Positions 47,100-58,589 of a DNA stretch of 64,000 nt are shown here, in pieces; position 1 is the first letter of the stretch; each line of letters begins with the position of its first letter. The stretch lies in assembly GCA_964035545.1 (NCBI GenBank), contig OZ037768.1, positions 16,523,375 through 16,587,374 on the forward strand, read 5' to 3'. This stretch comes from Bugula neritina. Lineage: Eukaryota; Bryozoa; Gymnolaemata; Cheilostomatida; Bugulidae. The position numbers and the translations under genes were made by a program. The notes beneath the pieces are model-generated. The model did no database searches. It was not told the origin of the DNA and saw only the letters and a list, made by a program, of their open reading frames with translations.

Positions 47100-48545
47100 A
47101 TTTATATTACAGAAAATAAGTGTATATGATAGCGCATTCAGTATGGCAGAGATACAAACGTACTGGAAACAGTAAAAAAACACTGAATAAGCACCTAGTG
47201 AGGCAGCAACAAAAAAGGTGACCAAAACATAAAAGGAAATAGCGCAGGCGCACAGCATGATCAATGCACAAGGCAGATTCGAGACTATGTGAATCGCAGA
47301 GCTACAATGCACTGCATTTACTGTTTACTTATGAGTTTGTTTAGTTATGGTAAACTTGCAAGCTCTTTGTTGATTGGTCAGTCTCCCACTTACAATAAAT
47401 TGACAGAAGTAGCACACTAATTTTTGAAAAACAAATAATATTCAGAGTGACTCAACTCAAATAGTTTAAATCAGCTCATCAAATATTTTAATAATAGCTT
47501 AGGATAGTAAATTGCTCTTTCATAAGAGCTAGGGCAAAAACAATTAAAATGACCTTTTAATTAGATTCCTTATTTATAACTGTCATTGGACTTTACAGTA
47601 AACCAGCCTTATCAGCTAATACTGTATGATATATGGAGCAGGTGTACTCAGCTGTCTCTCTAGGATTTGATTGCTGAAACCTCTTGGTGGTTTGCTAAGA
47701 TTCCTCAGGACAGGCCTCTATAGCTTTTGTCTCACAGATGGTGGAGTTTCTTACTGTAGCGTCGCCACTAACTATAGATCAGTTGTACTGGTGTTGGTTT
47801 TCGTAACTTTATTTTTACTTATTCCAACTGCCGTAAGAAACTGTAAAAGTAGGTTATTAATATATGCAACTATAACAGGTTTTTAAAATAAAACAGACAA
47901 AAATTATTTAAGAAATTGTAAAATATTCAAACATATATACAAATCTTGAATTAATCACCTTTTGCCTTTTTTTAGTGGCTAGCTAGGGTGAGTTTGTTTC
48001 TATGAAATGGTATTACAGGTCTACTAAAAAATATCAAACTATAACAAAAAGGACATTAAGTGATAACTGCAATTAGACAAATGTTAAGACAATTAGTAAG
48101 AATGAATGTATAGCCCATATAGACAGCGATTAAAACTTATATGCAATGTTCACTTGAATTAGTAGCTGCATAAAAATGCTGTAAGTGTAAAAATCAGGCT
48201 TTAACTGCCAATTAGAATACTATCCAGTGACAAACTAATCAATCATTGGAGAGCCTGCCTTAAAAATTTGTAATTTTATGAGAAATCTATTATGAAGTAA
48301 ACACATAGCCATAAATTCTATCATGCACTGACTACACTGGCATTCTAAAAATTGTCAAACTTGTAACATGTTTAATAAACCAAATAGTTATTCTTATAGT
48401 TGAAATAGATAAAAATACTTAAGGAAAGCTTCAAATTCTTACAAATACTAAAGGACAAAACTAACCTGTGCCTCATTAAGTTAATTCCAATTTAAATTTA
48501 CTCGTATTTTATTAATTATACCATTTAAAATTGATGTTATTGATA
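47100..48545. other. Intergenic region
   Basis: AT-rich; no gene recognised. A plus-strand frame at 47671-47886 contains a hydrophobic stretch (VVLVLVFVTLFLLIP) but nothing else supports it as a gene. Confidence 0.35.
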
Positions 48546-48549
48546 TGAT

Positions 48550-48770
48550 AAGCTTGCATCGCTAGCGCGCTACTATTCTACTAACTGTAGAGTCAACGTC
48601 TGCACTCAAACATCCGGGCTGCCTAAGCGTAAAGCTTCAACCAATGGGCGAGAGCGTGCTGTTATCTAATTAATAAATTTACAGCTAGCAGTCGTTGCAT
48701 AGGCGGGAATCACGTGATGCGATAACCCATTTGCGTGGAACGTTATGCTGAACGCAACGCTGAATGCTCG
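48550..48770. promoter_or_regulatory. Promoter-like, CpG-bearing segment before the integrase ORF
   Basis: A less AT-rich, CpG-containing stretch with CCAAT in AACCAATGGGCG (near 48640), an E2F-like GGCGGGAA (near 48702) and an immediately adjacent CACGTG E-box (near 48710). Such clustering fits a proximal promoter. The nearest plus-strand coding sequence is the integrase frame from 48848. No transcript evidence is available; it could also be a fragment of an unrecognised repeat. Confidence 0.4.
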
Positions 48771-48847
48771 ATTAACTTTTATTTATTCATTACACTACAT
48801 TACTTTTACTGCTTGAATTAATTATGTTCAGTGCTCACTTTACACAG

Positions 48848-49788
48848 GGCATCTCGGCATTAGTAAATGCTTATCCAGAGCAAGAAACAGCCTGTGGTGG
48901 CCGTCAATGTCTAAGGCTATTGAGGAGATGATAAAGGGATGTGCAGAATGTCAATCGAACACTAAAATAACAAGAGAGCCCCTGAGACCTACTGCAGTGC
49001 CTACTAGGCTGTGGCAGATGCTTGGTACAAACCTTCTTCAATACCAAGGCCAAATTTATTTGATAGTGATTGACTATTATTCCAGGTACCCTGAATTGGC
49101 ACTCCTAGGTGCAGCTAATTTCACATCGGTGAGAGTCATAGCAATCATGAAGTCCATGTTTTTTAGGCATGGCATCCCAAAGTTGGTGGTATCTGATAAT
49201 GGACCACAGTATGCCAGCCAGGAATTTGCTGCATTTGCGGAGGACTATGGGTTTCGGCACGTTACAAGCAGTCCACACTATCCTAGAGCAAATGGAGCAG
49301 CAGAACATGCAGTGCAGAGGATTAAGAACATGTTAAAGAAGGAACAAGATCCATTTTTGGCATTGTTAGCTTATCGTTCCTTTCCACTATTCGAGATGTA
49401 TTCTGCAGCAGACCCCCTTATGGGGCGTGAACTACGCACAATGTTGGTAACACATCCTGATGATCTGTTACCAAAGCTATCAGACCATGACAGCTTTAAG
49501 GTAGCTAACAACCAGTACAAGTACAAAATGAAAGAGAGTCATGATAAGAACCCAAAGGTAAAATCCTTCAGGCCACTTGTAGAGGGAGAGCCAGTTCTTG
49601 TTAGAGATAACACCAAAGAAGGACTAACAAGTGGGCAACCAGATGAGACGCCACGCAGAGTCCAAATAGCTACAGAGACAGAACAATTTGTTAGAAATAG
49701 GTCAGATGTGGTACCTTTGCTATCCCGTGTACCTAGGGAACCTAAGAGACCTATTTGGTTTAATGATTATGCATGTTTCTTTCGTTAA
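48848..49788 (+). CDS. Solo Ty3/Gypsy-type integrase ORF with Asn at first catalytic site
   Basis: From 48848 the translation reads GHLGISKCLSRARNSLWWPS, part of the HHCC zinc motif (second His, and Cys pair in KGCAECQ), then the catalytic core: QMLGTNLLQ where GTDL is expected, IYLIVIDYYSRYPE, VSDNGPQYAS (second Asp kept) and ANGAAEHAVQRIKNML (Glu kept). The frame is open for over 300 codons to the stop at 49788, including a shortened C-terminal domain (EPVLVRDNTKEG, FVRNRSDVVPLL). The first ATG in frame is 48907. The N-terminus starts abruptly after a CTTTACACAG acceptor-like site, within the zinc motif. No RT, RNase H or LTR is seen nearby. The first catalytic Asp is Asn, so strand transfer activity is not expected. 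Confidence 0.75.
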
Positions 49789-50633
49789 AATGAGCATTAA
49801 CTAAAGGATAACAATGATCATACAAATCGATCATAAACTCTCGCTAGATCTTAGTTTGATCATCTTATTTGTATTCATATATCGGTGTGGTTTTTTACAT
49901 TATGGTTTACTTATGTTGTTATGTTCGAATTAAAAGGCTGTGTGGTTTTGATTTGTGCAATCTTTCACGAAAACACTCGAAGGGGGATGTTGTAATGTTA
50001 TGTAATTTGCAGTTTTCTTCTCTTATTATAATTACATGTTATATACTTTGTAATTGCGTTCTCCTGTTCTTTATATTAACGATTCATTATAAATCAGTTT
50101 TTACGGTTATGGATTTTACGCGCTAGATGTACCGAATAAATATTAAGAATAATAAACAATTCTATTTTGTTATAAACATATTAAACATTAGCATAAAGCA
50201 ATGTAATATACTAAAACATGCAGCAGTGTCAGATTTGTTTCATTGCCAGCACAGAACAGGTTTCAGCAATAACATTTTGTAAAATACTTAAGAAACGCAC
50301 TTTGTTAAGTAATATTATGATGGCTATACACATTATATACAATAAATTATATTATGGTGTATATAAGTGATAACTATAAGTATAGTAGCAAAATCAAATG
50401 CTGTATGTGAACAATGTAAGTCTTGTGAAATATAATTATACTGAAGTATAGTTACACTGTGAGTGAAACACACAGTATAAAATAGCTACATGCATAAAAC
50501 ATTTTGATATATTGCAATGGATATATGAGATCCATATATTCAATTATGTCAACATTATAGACAGTCAGTGAGCCTAAATATTATCTCTCAGTACCTCACT
50601 GAGCTGATTATTAGTAAACTGTAGCTGATAAGT
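49789..50633. other. Intergenic region
   Basis: AT-rich, with several small AATAAA/TATAAA motifs and no recognised exon. Probably 3' flank of the integrase frame and of the minus-strand TRIM-like gene, which end facing each other. Confidence 0.35.
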
Positions 50634-53600
50634 TTAGTATTTTATTGTGTATTTCCTTAGTCCATCTTCACATGCTAGAAACACTGTGTCTCTGTTATAC
50701 ACAGCAATATTGTACACAAAGCCACTAACACCAAGACTTTCCCTGGGAACTGTAAGCACCAGTTGACCTACAAATAACAGCATCATATAATTGTAGCAGT
50801 TGGTGTGAATTGAAAAATACAGACAGGCTTCCTTTAAAGATAAATCATAGTAAACTCTGTTGAAGATTATAAACTTCTAGTGCAGTGGAGAGATTCACTG
50901 TGCTGCTCCACTGTTAGCAGTATGAAAAGTAAAAGATGATATGGGTAACACCGATTGTGATATCAACTTAGGACATATATCTAGAAAAAATATTCGAGCC
51001 ATTCGGAAAGGATATAGAGAGTGTTGGACTCAGGTTAACCAGATCAATGATCAATAAACATCTGCTACTGATAAGTGAGAAAAATATGTAAGATACTGAG
51101 CATGGAAGTGGTTTATATTATAATAACTTATTTACTCCACAAAGTTGTAATATATAAACGAACTAGACTTCCTATAATAAGCACATTATTCACCTTCAAG
51201 TGAAAGGATGAGGAGAGGTCCTTTCAGTGTACAGATGTGAATCAGTTCAGATGTTGGGTCAAAGGAAATACCAGTTAGTTCTGAGATGTGAGGAAACTCC
51301 CACATTAGAGAGAGAGTTGTGTTCTCCACTTTATATCTTTTCACTGCACCATCTTTAGTGTAGTCTCCTATGAGGAGAGTTGAGTCTGGGAGGATGCCTA
51401 CAGAATAAGGCTCCGTAACCTCGGGAATTGGCAGCTTTTGTATTTTATTGTCAACAACTAAATCACAGATTATAAGCTGCTTCTCTCTCCAGTCAACAGC
51501 ATACACCAGGGAAAAGCGCTGAGCTGTTCTATAGTAGGTGGGCCCTTCTACTAAATTTTTAAACAGAGAGCGAGATTTTGTTAGAGTGTTTAAGTCAAGA
51601 AGTGCGACTTCAGCTGATTTCTGCTCGACATTATAGCAGCTGCCAACCACCACCTTATCAAGTTGAGTTATATCCCATCTTGCAGTGTTGGTGTGTTTCA
51701 CTGAGCTGATAGTATTCAAAGTGTCTCTATCTTTTATTTTTACACCTTCTAGTGTCCGGCACACCAGATGTCCATCAGCTGTGATGCTTACTGAGATAAA
51801 CAAGTCACGCACAAGAAGTCCATCAGACTGTAGAGAAGATGGTGGTTGCAGCAGCTTCAGTCCCAGACTGTCTTCACTGTCTAAAACAACAAAGTAACAA
51901 TTATATAACTTGGAAATCTCATCACATGAGAATGTGGGAAACAGCTTTTCAAAAAGAGTTCAAATATTTTAGTTTAGCCAACATGCTCTCAGACACTCAG
52001 CATAAAAATATGTACACAAGTTAATATATACAGTCTTTTGCTGAATAATACAAATATACCAAACAAAATTTCAAAGCAGCGCCACCTAGAGGTACTTTAA
52101 GTTGCTGTGTGATGCACAGGTTCAAAAATATTTAGATAAAATCAATAGTAAGTAGCGAGTGTATTATTTTACTAGATTCCCATGCTTTAAATTATAGAAT
52201 GATTTTTCTTTCTAATAAAAATTTAAATTTTGAGAGCAGTGCAACAAAATCCAATTCTCTCAACAATATTACCAAACACTGCATCTACTTCTTCTGATAT
52301 CATAGGAATTTGTTTTTACGTTCCATTCGAATAATCTTTATGGCAATAAAGTAGATTTTAAGTGAAAATGACATATTATTTTATAGCTAGTGCTATTATA
52401 TTTTATAGACTCCACCTACATGTTGGTACCAAGATGCTGTCTGGAAGTACACACTTCTCTATTACACCAATATCTGTAGCCTTTTCCATCTTCTCACTCA
52501 TCTCTTTGTAGTCTCTCACAATCCCTGCATCATTAAACTTATCAACTGCATGTTGTACTGTGTCCAGCAAAGACTGTCTGCCCATTGTTTTACTCAAGGC
52601 CAGCTCTACTCTATAATTATCCACTATCTGTGTGCAGCTTTTCAAATAACCATATATTTCTAGCCTCAGGTTTGTAGCTCTCTTTCTGATCTTTTCTATC
52701 TAATAAATAGTAACACAGTGTAACCACATCCGCACCTCACAACCTCTACACCCAAAATAAAATTGAAAGGCCACCTGCTTAGTAGACAGACAATGATTCA
52801 GTCACGTGACACTTTATACGCAGCAGAGAGCTAGTCGTACATCACGTGACTAGTCTCCTCTTTTTGACACCTGTCAATCACTCACCCAGCCAACTTCTCT
52901 GTGTGAGTGATTGACAGTTGCAGAAAGATGAGTGAGTCATCTGTATTGACAGGTTTCTCTGCACTGGGTAACATGTGATGAACGACTACTGCTACTTATA
53001 CACAGAATGGTGATGGTTATATAGCTGCTGTTTTCCAAATGGAAATGAAGTATTGTACAAGAAATTGTTTATGTTATTGGTGTGTGTTGTTTAGTAGTGA
53101 CTGCACTTGGTTACTGTTTATAAGAGTCTTTATTCACATGTGGACTTTGAGTGTTGTTCTCTAACCAGAGAGAATATACAAAAAGTGACCTCAGTTTTAA
53201 GGTACGCGTGTATATGTGACAACATAAAAATAGTTTGAATAATTAGAATGGAATGTATGGATATGGCTTCAGTTAGATGTAATGATGTTACCAGGGATGT
53301 AGTGGCAAAAATATTCTAGGCCATACTCTCAGGCCGGGGGGGGGGGGGGGGGGGGTTGTCCAGGGGGTTGCTGAAGCCCTCAGGGCTCTTCTGATGCAAA
53401 TTTATGCAATTTAAAGCCATTGTGAATTCTAATTCTTCTGAAAAAATTTGTGTTGAAATGTGCACCTCACTATTATTTTCATACCATACCAGCTACATGA
53501 CGACTGGGCATTGCTGCAAACTATATAAATATTCAGTATTGTCCCATACTTGTTGACTGTAATTTTAAATGTAGTCTTACTCAACTGCAGTTAGGTTTGT

Positions 53601-55335
53601 TCTGACATGCACCAAGTCCAAACTGTACAGAAAAATTGCGGAAGATCTCACAAAGATGGAAGGATAGAGGCAGGTAACAAGTGCTCTCCAAATGCAACCT
53701 GATTATTTTATTAATAACTAATAGACTGACGTGCCCAGAAAAAGAATAATAGATCAGAAGAGAGGCAGATTGCAAATCAGAAAATGTGTGTTTGTTATTT
53801 ATAAAGAGCAATTTGAATTGATAACTCATTGGCAAGCAGAAATTGGTTAAAAACCTAATTGGAGTTTATTAGAGTATTAGTCTAAACCATAAGGAGATAC
53901 CACCACACCTTCTAACACACAATAAAGCACACCCAAGAAGAGTATGTTAACTTGGTTTTGAAATAAAACCCCTGAACTTTCACTAGACACATCAAGGAAA
54001 CATACCCCAAATGAAAAAATTTGACAGGTTTAATATGTGTTAACCTAGAAGATGATTAAATATAAAGCCAGATGTTAGTTAGTACAATCAAACATAAAAG
54101 GTTACTTATGGTGGTGTACAGTTTGCAAAACCTCATTGCATTAATAATTAACATGCAATAACGCTAGGTTTTTGAGCAAAATGTGGACATAGTACCTGTA
54201 GACCTCAGTGATAAATTTTCGTTAATCTCTCCTACACAACTGGTACTGTTTCTTGAAGACATTTTGATTTTATTTCTGCATTTCATGTTGGTTTTTTTAA
54301 ATTCCATTGCTTATTGAAAAAATACAAGTCCACACAAAATAGATAAGGGCAACCTTCTAGCTGTCACTGCCTAATTGTGCTAGAATAAAAATTTAAAAAC
54401 CATGTTGTAGATCTTCCTGTTCCTCAGAGCACCTGCTTTTTTGAGTTTTCAATACTTTTTTTGCAAAGTTATAGACAAAAAACTACCCATTTTGGCCAAT
54501 TTTATCTGAAAAGTTTATTTTTCAAAATCTGCCAAACATCTCAGCCGGAAATTATGATATTGGAATAGAACAAACACTGTCGGAAACCTGAGAAACTTAT
54601 GCATAGCAATTTTTTTGATCCCTTCAATAGCCTTCACAGATTTTCTACAAATTAGTAATTTACACACTGAAATGAAATATTTTTCCCTTAGCAATCACCA
54701 ATGCACAGCACTTCGCGCTTCAGTGAACACGTAAAGATGAGAAGACGGAATTATTCATAGTGTAATCTCAGGCTAAACAATCACAAGTAGGCAACACGCA
54801 TGCCACCCACATAGCATCAACATAACAAAAACTTAAACTAGATTGTGAGCAAAATTTATGATGATATTCTTAGTAAGGATGCCCTAACTATCCTGTGCAC
54901 TAATCATCTTTCAAAAATATTATGTCCATACGGGCGTATGGCCTAGAACAGTCTATTTTCTTCTAGGCCATACGGCGTATGGGACCGTATGGGTACCACT
55001 ACATCCCTGGATGTTACACACAGCTATTAACAGAAATGAACTGTTTTGAAACAACAAGAAACAAACCCTACAGGTTGTGAGATAATTATACCAAAAGAAA
55101 CATGAAAAGTAAATCTCATGTCAGCATACCTGAGCATCAGCTACAGTGTTTACTCTAGCAACCATCTTCTTCACTTCATCTTCTATTATGCTCAGTTCAT
55201 TCCAGGCATCCTTTGAGATGTCATTCAACTCAGCAACTTTCTCAGACAGAGTCTCTATTCCACCAGTCAGGCTTTCTCGTAACTCACAAGACAAATCACT
55301 CAAAGATGCCAAGTCATGGACCGCTGCCTTCCCTT
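50634..55335 (-). CDS. TRIM-like coiled-coil/beta-propeller protein, 3' exons
   Basis: Four minus-strand exons join in frame: 55335-55130, 52699-52420, 51880-51194 and 50767-50634, together about 435 codons plus an incomplete 5' end. The first two give a long coiled coil (ESLTGGIETLSEKVAELNDI, EDEVKKMVARVNTVADAQ, then IRKRATNLRLEIYGYLKSC). The last two form repeated beta strands of a propeller with SYNVEQKSAEVALLDLNT-like and LIICDLV, GILPDSTLLIGDY, LTGISFDPTSELIHICTLKG and VYNRDTVFLACEDGLRKY blocks, as in NHL-type or related six-bladed propellers. A coiled coil before a propeller is the usual end of TRIM/tripartite proteins, which are often E3 ligases or scaffolds. RING and B-box exons were not found up to the Gypsy element at 57020; they may lie beyond the window or be lost. 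Splice donor GTAGGT at 52419 was chosen because it keeps the frame. Confidence 0.68.
52871..52917. repeat. Perfect 15-bp inverted repeat
   Basis: CTGTCAATCACTCAC (52871-52885) and GTGAGTGATTGACAG (52903-52917) are exact reverse complements around a 17-nt loop. Two CACGTGA sites lie just upstream (near 52804 and 52842). All are inside an intron of the TRIM-like gene. Confidence 0.85.
53336..53355. repeat. Run of 20 G
   Basis: An uninterrupted 20-base G tract near the left end of the hAT element, followed by another G-rich stretch (CAGGGGGTTG). It could fold as a G-quadruplex; length in assemblies is often unreliable. Confidence 0.9.
54333..54897. mobile_element. CACTA-like MITE, 565 bp, nested in the hAT element
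   Basis: Ends CACAAAATAGATAAGGGCA and (as reverse complement) CACAGGATAGTTAGGGCA. These match the ends of the element at 62133-62887, and the interiors match in opposite orientation (for example GTTGTAGATCTT against AAGATCTACAAC). A 2-bp repeat (CA) flanks it. Ends starting CAC with a 2-bp target duplication suggest the CACTA/EnSpm (CMC) group, by inference only. Confidence 0.7.
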
Positions 55336-57019
55336 CTGAGTAAATGATATCACAATACCTCATTAGGTTATATTTATTTTTAACAGGATGTGCCAAGTGA
55401 CTCACAGAATCATAGTTTACAAACACTAATGTCACTGTGTTTGCTGTTGAAATGAACTCAGGAAACATGCAGTAGAACAGCAAATTAAGTGCCCAGTTGA
55501 AATAAAAAAACACTGAAACAAATGCATAAAACATTATGTCAAAATTAGTATAAACCAAAAGAACCCTGCCTGAGCCTTTTTGTTCAAGGGATAGGCTTAA
55601 ATTATATGGCAGACCTATTCTATAATACTTGTCTAAAATTGTATAATTAGTAAACGGCTGTGCTCTGCCACAAATATAGTTATCAGAGTTATTCATAACT
55701 CAATCTTCACTAACCTCACTTCTACAGAGGAACATTTTAGAAAGATGTCAGTAAATTATATCATTATATTCTCTTCACTTAAATTTATTGATTGACAGAA
55801 TTTAAAAGAAAAGAATCTTCCCATGAAGCAGACAAAAGAATTCAACTCAACAATTGAATGGGAATGTCTGCACTAACACCTACTGTTTGAGGCAAAGTTT
55901 AATTTTAATTTTAATTATTTTTAATTATACATTATTTAAAATGAAAACCTTCACCAAATCTATCAAATAATTAGGAGCAATGGAGTTGCTATCAAACTTA
56001 TTTCAGTCGTTTATATTACTGGGGATGGAGCAATATTCTTAAGGTGCATTGTTCTAGTGGTGCATTGTTCCGAAGGTGCATTAGTCCGCAAATTAATAGA
56101 ATTATAATTAGAATTTAAATTATTTATTGAACATTTCAAAAAAGTTGCTCTGATTTACAACATGGTTCTTAAAATTTAGTTTAGATGAGGTTTTATTTGG
56201 CAGGATTGAATTATTATACAGGGGTAACAGGGAGGGGGGCACAACAGTCATAGGGGTACAAAAAGCCGGTCAAATTGTGAGAGAACTTATTGACTTGAAG
56301 TTGTGATGTTTTTTTTAATAAAAAGGTATTGGCATAAATTTTCAACCATTGTAGTTTCAACACTTGCTGGGCATGCATGTTGAAGAGGCGAGTCAAAAAC
56401 TGTTGTTACCTACTTTTTGTAAATTTTTAAAGATGTAGTCAAAGCTTTATAACTTTTTACACTCAAAGGTAACAAGCTTAGATTTTACTGATATTGTTGC
56501 TATTGATTGTCTCTACATTGCTTAACTAGTATATATAACAGCAAACTCTAAAATAAATTTTCCTTGGTCCACATTTGTTTTCAACTTGGCCATACGGGGC
56601 ACAATGGGCCACCTGATCCTTGCACCCTATTCACTGTTATTAGTTTGTTTGCCCAAAAAGTTAGATGAAATGTTAATAAAATCTATAGATATAGCCATTT
56701 CTGACCTTTTTTTAAAATATCAAAGATATCATGGTAAGACTACCAAACTACAAGGTGAAGCTCCCCTAATAGGCCTAATGTAATGGATTTTCATCCTCTA
56801 TTTGTTTTGAAGTAACTGCGTGTGTCAGTATTATAATTACTTATTGCATATCATTTTGAATGCTGTAATTGTAGCTAAGTAAAAGTAGGTTCCTAATGCC
56901 TAAGTATTGTGATTGTTGTTAAAGCTTTCAGTGTAATGTAATTTTGCTAAAATACGCATTCCGAAATTATCTTCTTTTTACAATTTTATTGTTTTGTAGC
57001 AATACTGATACTGGAAGTT
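55336..57019. other. Intron or flank of the TRIM-like gene with dispersed repeats
   Basis: A minus-strand open frame runs upstream of the first visible exon to 55696 but is hydrophobic and not TRIM-like; it is interrupted by a good acceptor at 55336. A short repeat with GGTGCATTGTTC and GGTGCATTAGTCCG near 56043-56097 recurs inverted at the end of the window (63970-64000). Dispersed repeat copy 2 lies at 56430-56690. Confidence 0.4.
56430..56690. repeat. Dispersed repeat, copy 2 (first copy at about 38290-38535)
   Basis: Same order of blocks as the copy at 38290-38535, ending with GGGGCACAATGGGCCACCTG and CACTGTTATTAGTTTGT. Same orientation. The small open frame at 56586-56783 overlaps the repeat and is not considered a gene. 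Confidence 0.65.
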
Positions 57020-57280
57020 TGTTGTCCGAAATTCGGGCCTTCCGAAGTTAGGAACCTCCAATTTCCGAACAACAGAGGGATATTTTGTGCGTGTGTTCTT
57101 TGTTCTGTTTGTATAAAATCAGGCGAGTTTCCAGTGTAGATTCAGTCTACCACTGGAGCTCGCCTGTTGAATACCAAGCTATTACGCTACAATAAGGATT
57201 GCTGCTACTGAAGGATACATTTCTTCTAGTTCTCTCTTACAAAGAGTTATCTTCAGCACTTAAGTTTCATTCAACCCACA
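57020..57280 (+). repeat. Probable 5' LTR of the Ty3/Gypsy element
   Basis: Begins TGTTGTCCGAAATTCGGGC and ends AACCCACA, fitting TG...CA borders. It contains a TATAAAA promoter box near 57111 and lies directly before a primer-binding-like TGGTGGGATTC at 57284. The first 60 bases form an imperfect inverted repeat (TTGTTGTCCGAAATT against AATTTCCGAACAAC). No second LTR is present in the window, so the borders are estimates. Confidence 0.55.
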
Positions 57281-57283
57281 AAG

Positions 57284-57294
57284 TGGTGGGATTC
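57284..57294 (+). other. Candidate tRNA primer-binding site
   Basis: TGGTGGGATTC, three bases after the presumed LTR end; a sequence starting TGG at this place is expected to pair with the CCA-end of a host tRNA. The tRNA was not identified. Confidence 0.4.
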
Positions 57295-57325
57295 TGAATA
57301 ACTAAGTGTCAACAAGGAGAACAAG

Positions 57326-58260
57326 ATGGCTCCAGGGAAAAAAGAGAAGACAACCCCTGGAGTTCCAGAGACACCAGCCCTCACTATTGAGGCTCTGGTA
57401 ACAGCCCTCTGAGAATTACAGGGGACTGGGCAGGCGCCACCTGGTGACAAGTAGCGCCTCAAGCCCTGATTTTCGGAGGTGAAGGAGATGTTGAGCAGTT
57501 CATCTGCAAGTTTGAGGATGTGGCCACCATCGCTGAATGGTCAGCAACGGTGCGCATCCTTCAGCTCCGGGCCTGTTTGACAGGCCAGGCCAAAAGTTTT
57601 GTTCTTGGGCCTGACGAGGCTCACATCGTGCGGGCTCTCAGGGCTCGGTTTGGCCTGACGACCGAGGAGGCCTCAGACCAACTACAAGCTATGAGAAGGG
57701 AGCGGAGGACGACTTTGGAGGATCACGCTAATGCGGTGGAACGATTGGGCCAGACTGCCTTCGGTCAGGCCACGGGCGCAGAGAGGAAGCGCCTGGTGTA
57801 AAATGCGTTCTTCCGCGGCATCAACGATCCTGACTTGCAACACTACTGGCTGGCAGCTAAAGTCAGCAGTCTAGAAGAAACCTTGAAAATGGGTAAACCC
57901 TACTTTCAGGTAGAAGAACCTCGAAGGGCGAGTTTCACTGCCCGCCAGGTGGCCGGAGAGAATGAAGGGACCACCACACTTCCTGCTCCACAGGTGTCCG
58001 CAGCAACAACTAAGTCACCGGAGCAGACGCAGTTCACCACGTTAATGGACATGGTGGAGGGCCTGCAGGCTATGGTGACCAAGTTGCAACGAGACCAGGT
58101 GGATAAGCAGGCTCCCCGATCCCTGGACGACACTGTCCGCCCCTCGCAGTACACCTGCTGAGAATGTGGTGCATCCGGGCACGTGAGGAGACACTGCCCC
58201 AAAAGGCCGCCTGCCTTTAAACACCCGAGGCTCACGGGAACTTCCACTGATTGTGAGCTT
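57326..58260 (+). pseudogene. Ty3/Gypsy gag with zinc knuckle, several stops
   Basis: Starts MAPGKKEKTTPGVPETPALT and stops almost at once (TGA near 57410). The homologous frame goes on with FICKFEDVATIAEWS, VRILQLRACLTGQAKSFVLG and ASDQLQAMRRERRTTLEDHA, the retrotransposon Gag core, then a TAA near 57799 and a second part from 57805. A CCHC knuckle is recognisable near 58150-58195 (C-x2-C-x4-H-x4-C with GHVRRHC), but a TGA replaces a codon directly after the first Cys. Clearly inactive. Confidence 0.8.
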
Positions 58261-58589
58261 TAAGCCAACCCCATCCGGGAGAGGGATTACAGGATGACTG
58301 AGAGGACTCCTACGGAGTCTGCCAATACTGAGTGGCAGGCACCTCAGAGATATCGGAGACCGAAAGGTCTACCCGATCCTCCAGCCATGCCATTCAAGGC
58401 CCGGATAAAGTCAGAAAACACAGGATGGCAGGCACCTCGGAGATCTCGGAGACGGCAAGGTCTAACCGATCCTCCTGCCTAGCCACTCCGTAACCGATTC
58501 GCGGGGTTGCCCGAGGAGGTTGTGGAGGAATATTTAGTTTACTCGCAAGAGTACCCCAAACTAACCCCCCAACCTCAGAAAAACTCCGT

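Larger units (their letters stand above)
53292..55009. mobile_element. hAT-type non-autonomous element, 1718 bp, TSD GATGTTAC
   Basis: Terminal inverted repeats CAGGGATGTAGTGG (53292-53305) and its exact complement (54996-55009) are flanked on both sides by GATGTTAC (53284-53291 and 55010-55017). An 8-bp target duplication and CAGGG-type ends are diagnostic of hAT transposons. Subterminal CATACGG/CCGTATG motifs near 54930-54995 look like transposase-binding repeats. No transposase frame was seen. It sits in the intron of the TRIM-like gene and contains a nested element at 54333-54897. Confidence 0.9.

Noticed and set aside
51839-52024. Plus-strand frame of 61 codons
   Set aside because: Overlaps the minus-strand propeller exon and its intron; no supporting motif.
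55121-55696. Full 191-codon minus-strand frame as one exon
   Set aside because: The upstream half is hydrophobic and unlike TRIM proteins; a good acceptor at 55336 explains why only the distal part is coiled coil.
57906-58247. Minus-strand cysteine-rich frame
   Set aside because: Shadow of the Gypsy gag region; GC-rich sequence has few stops on the other strand.
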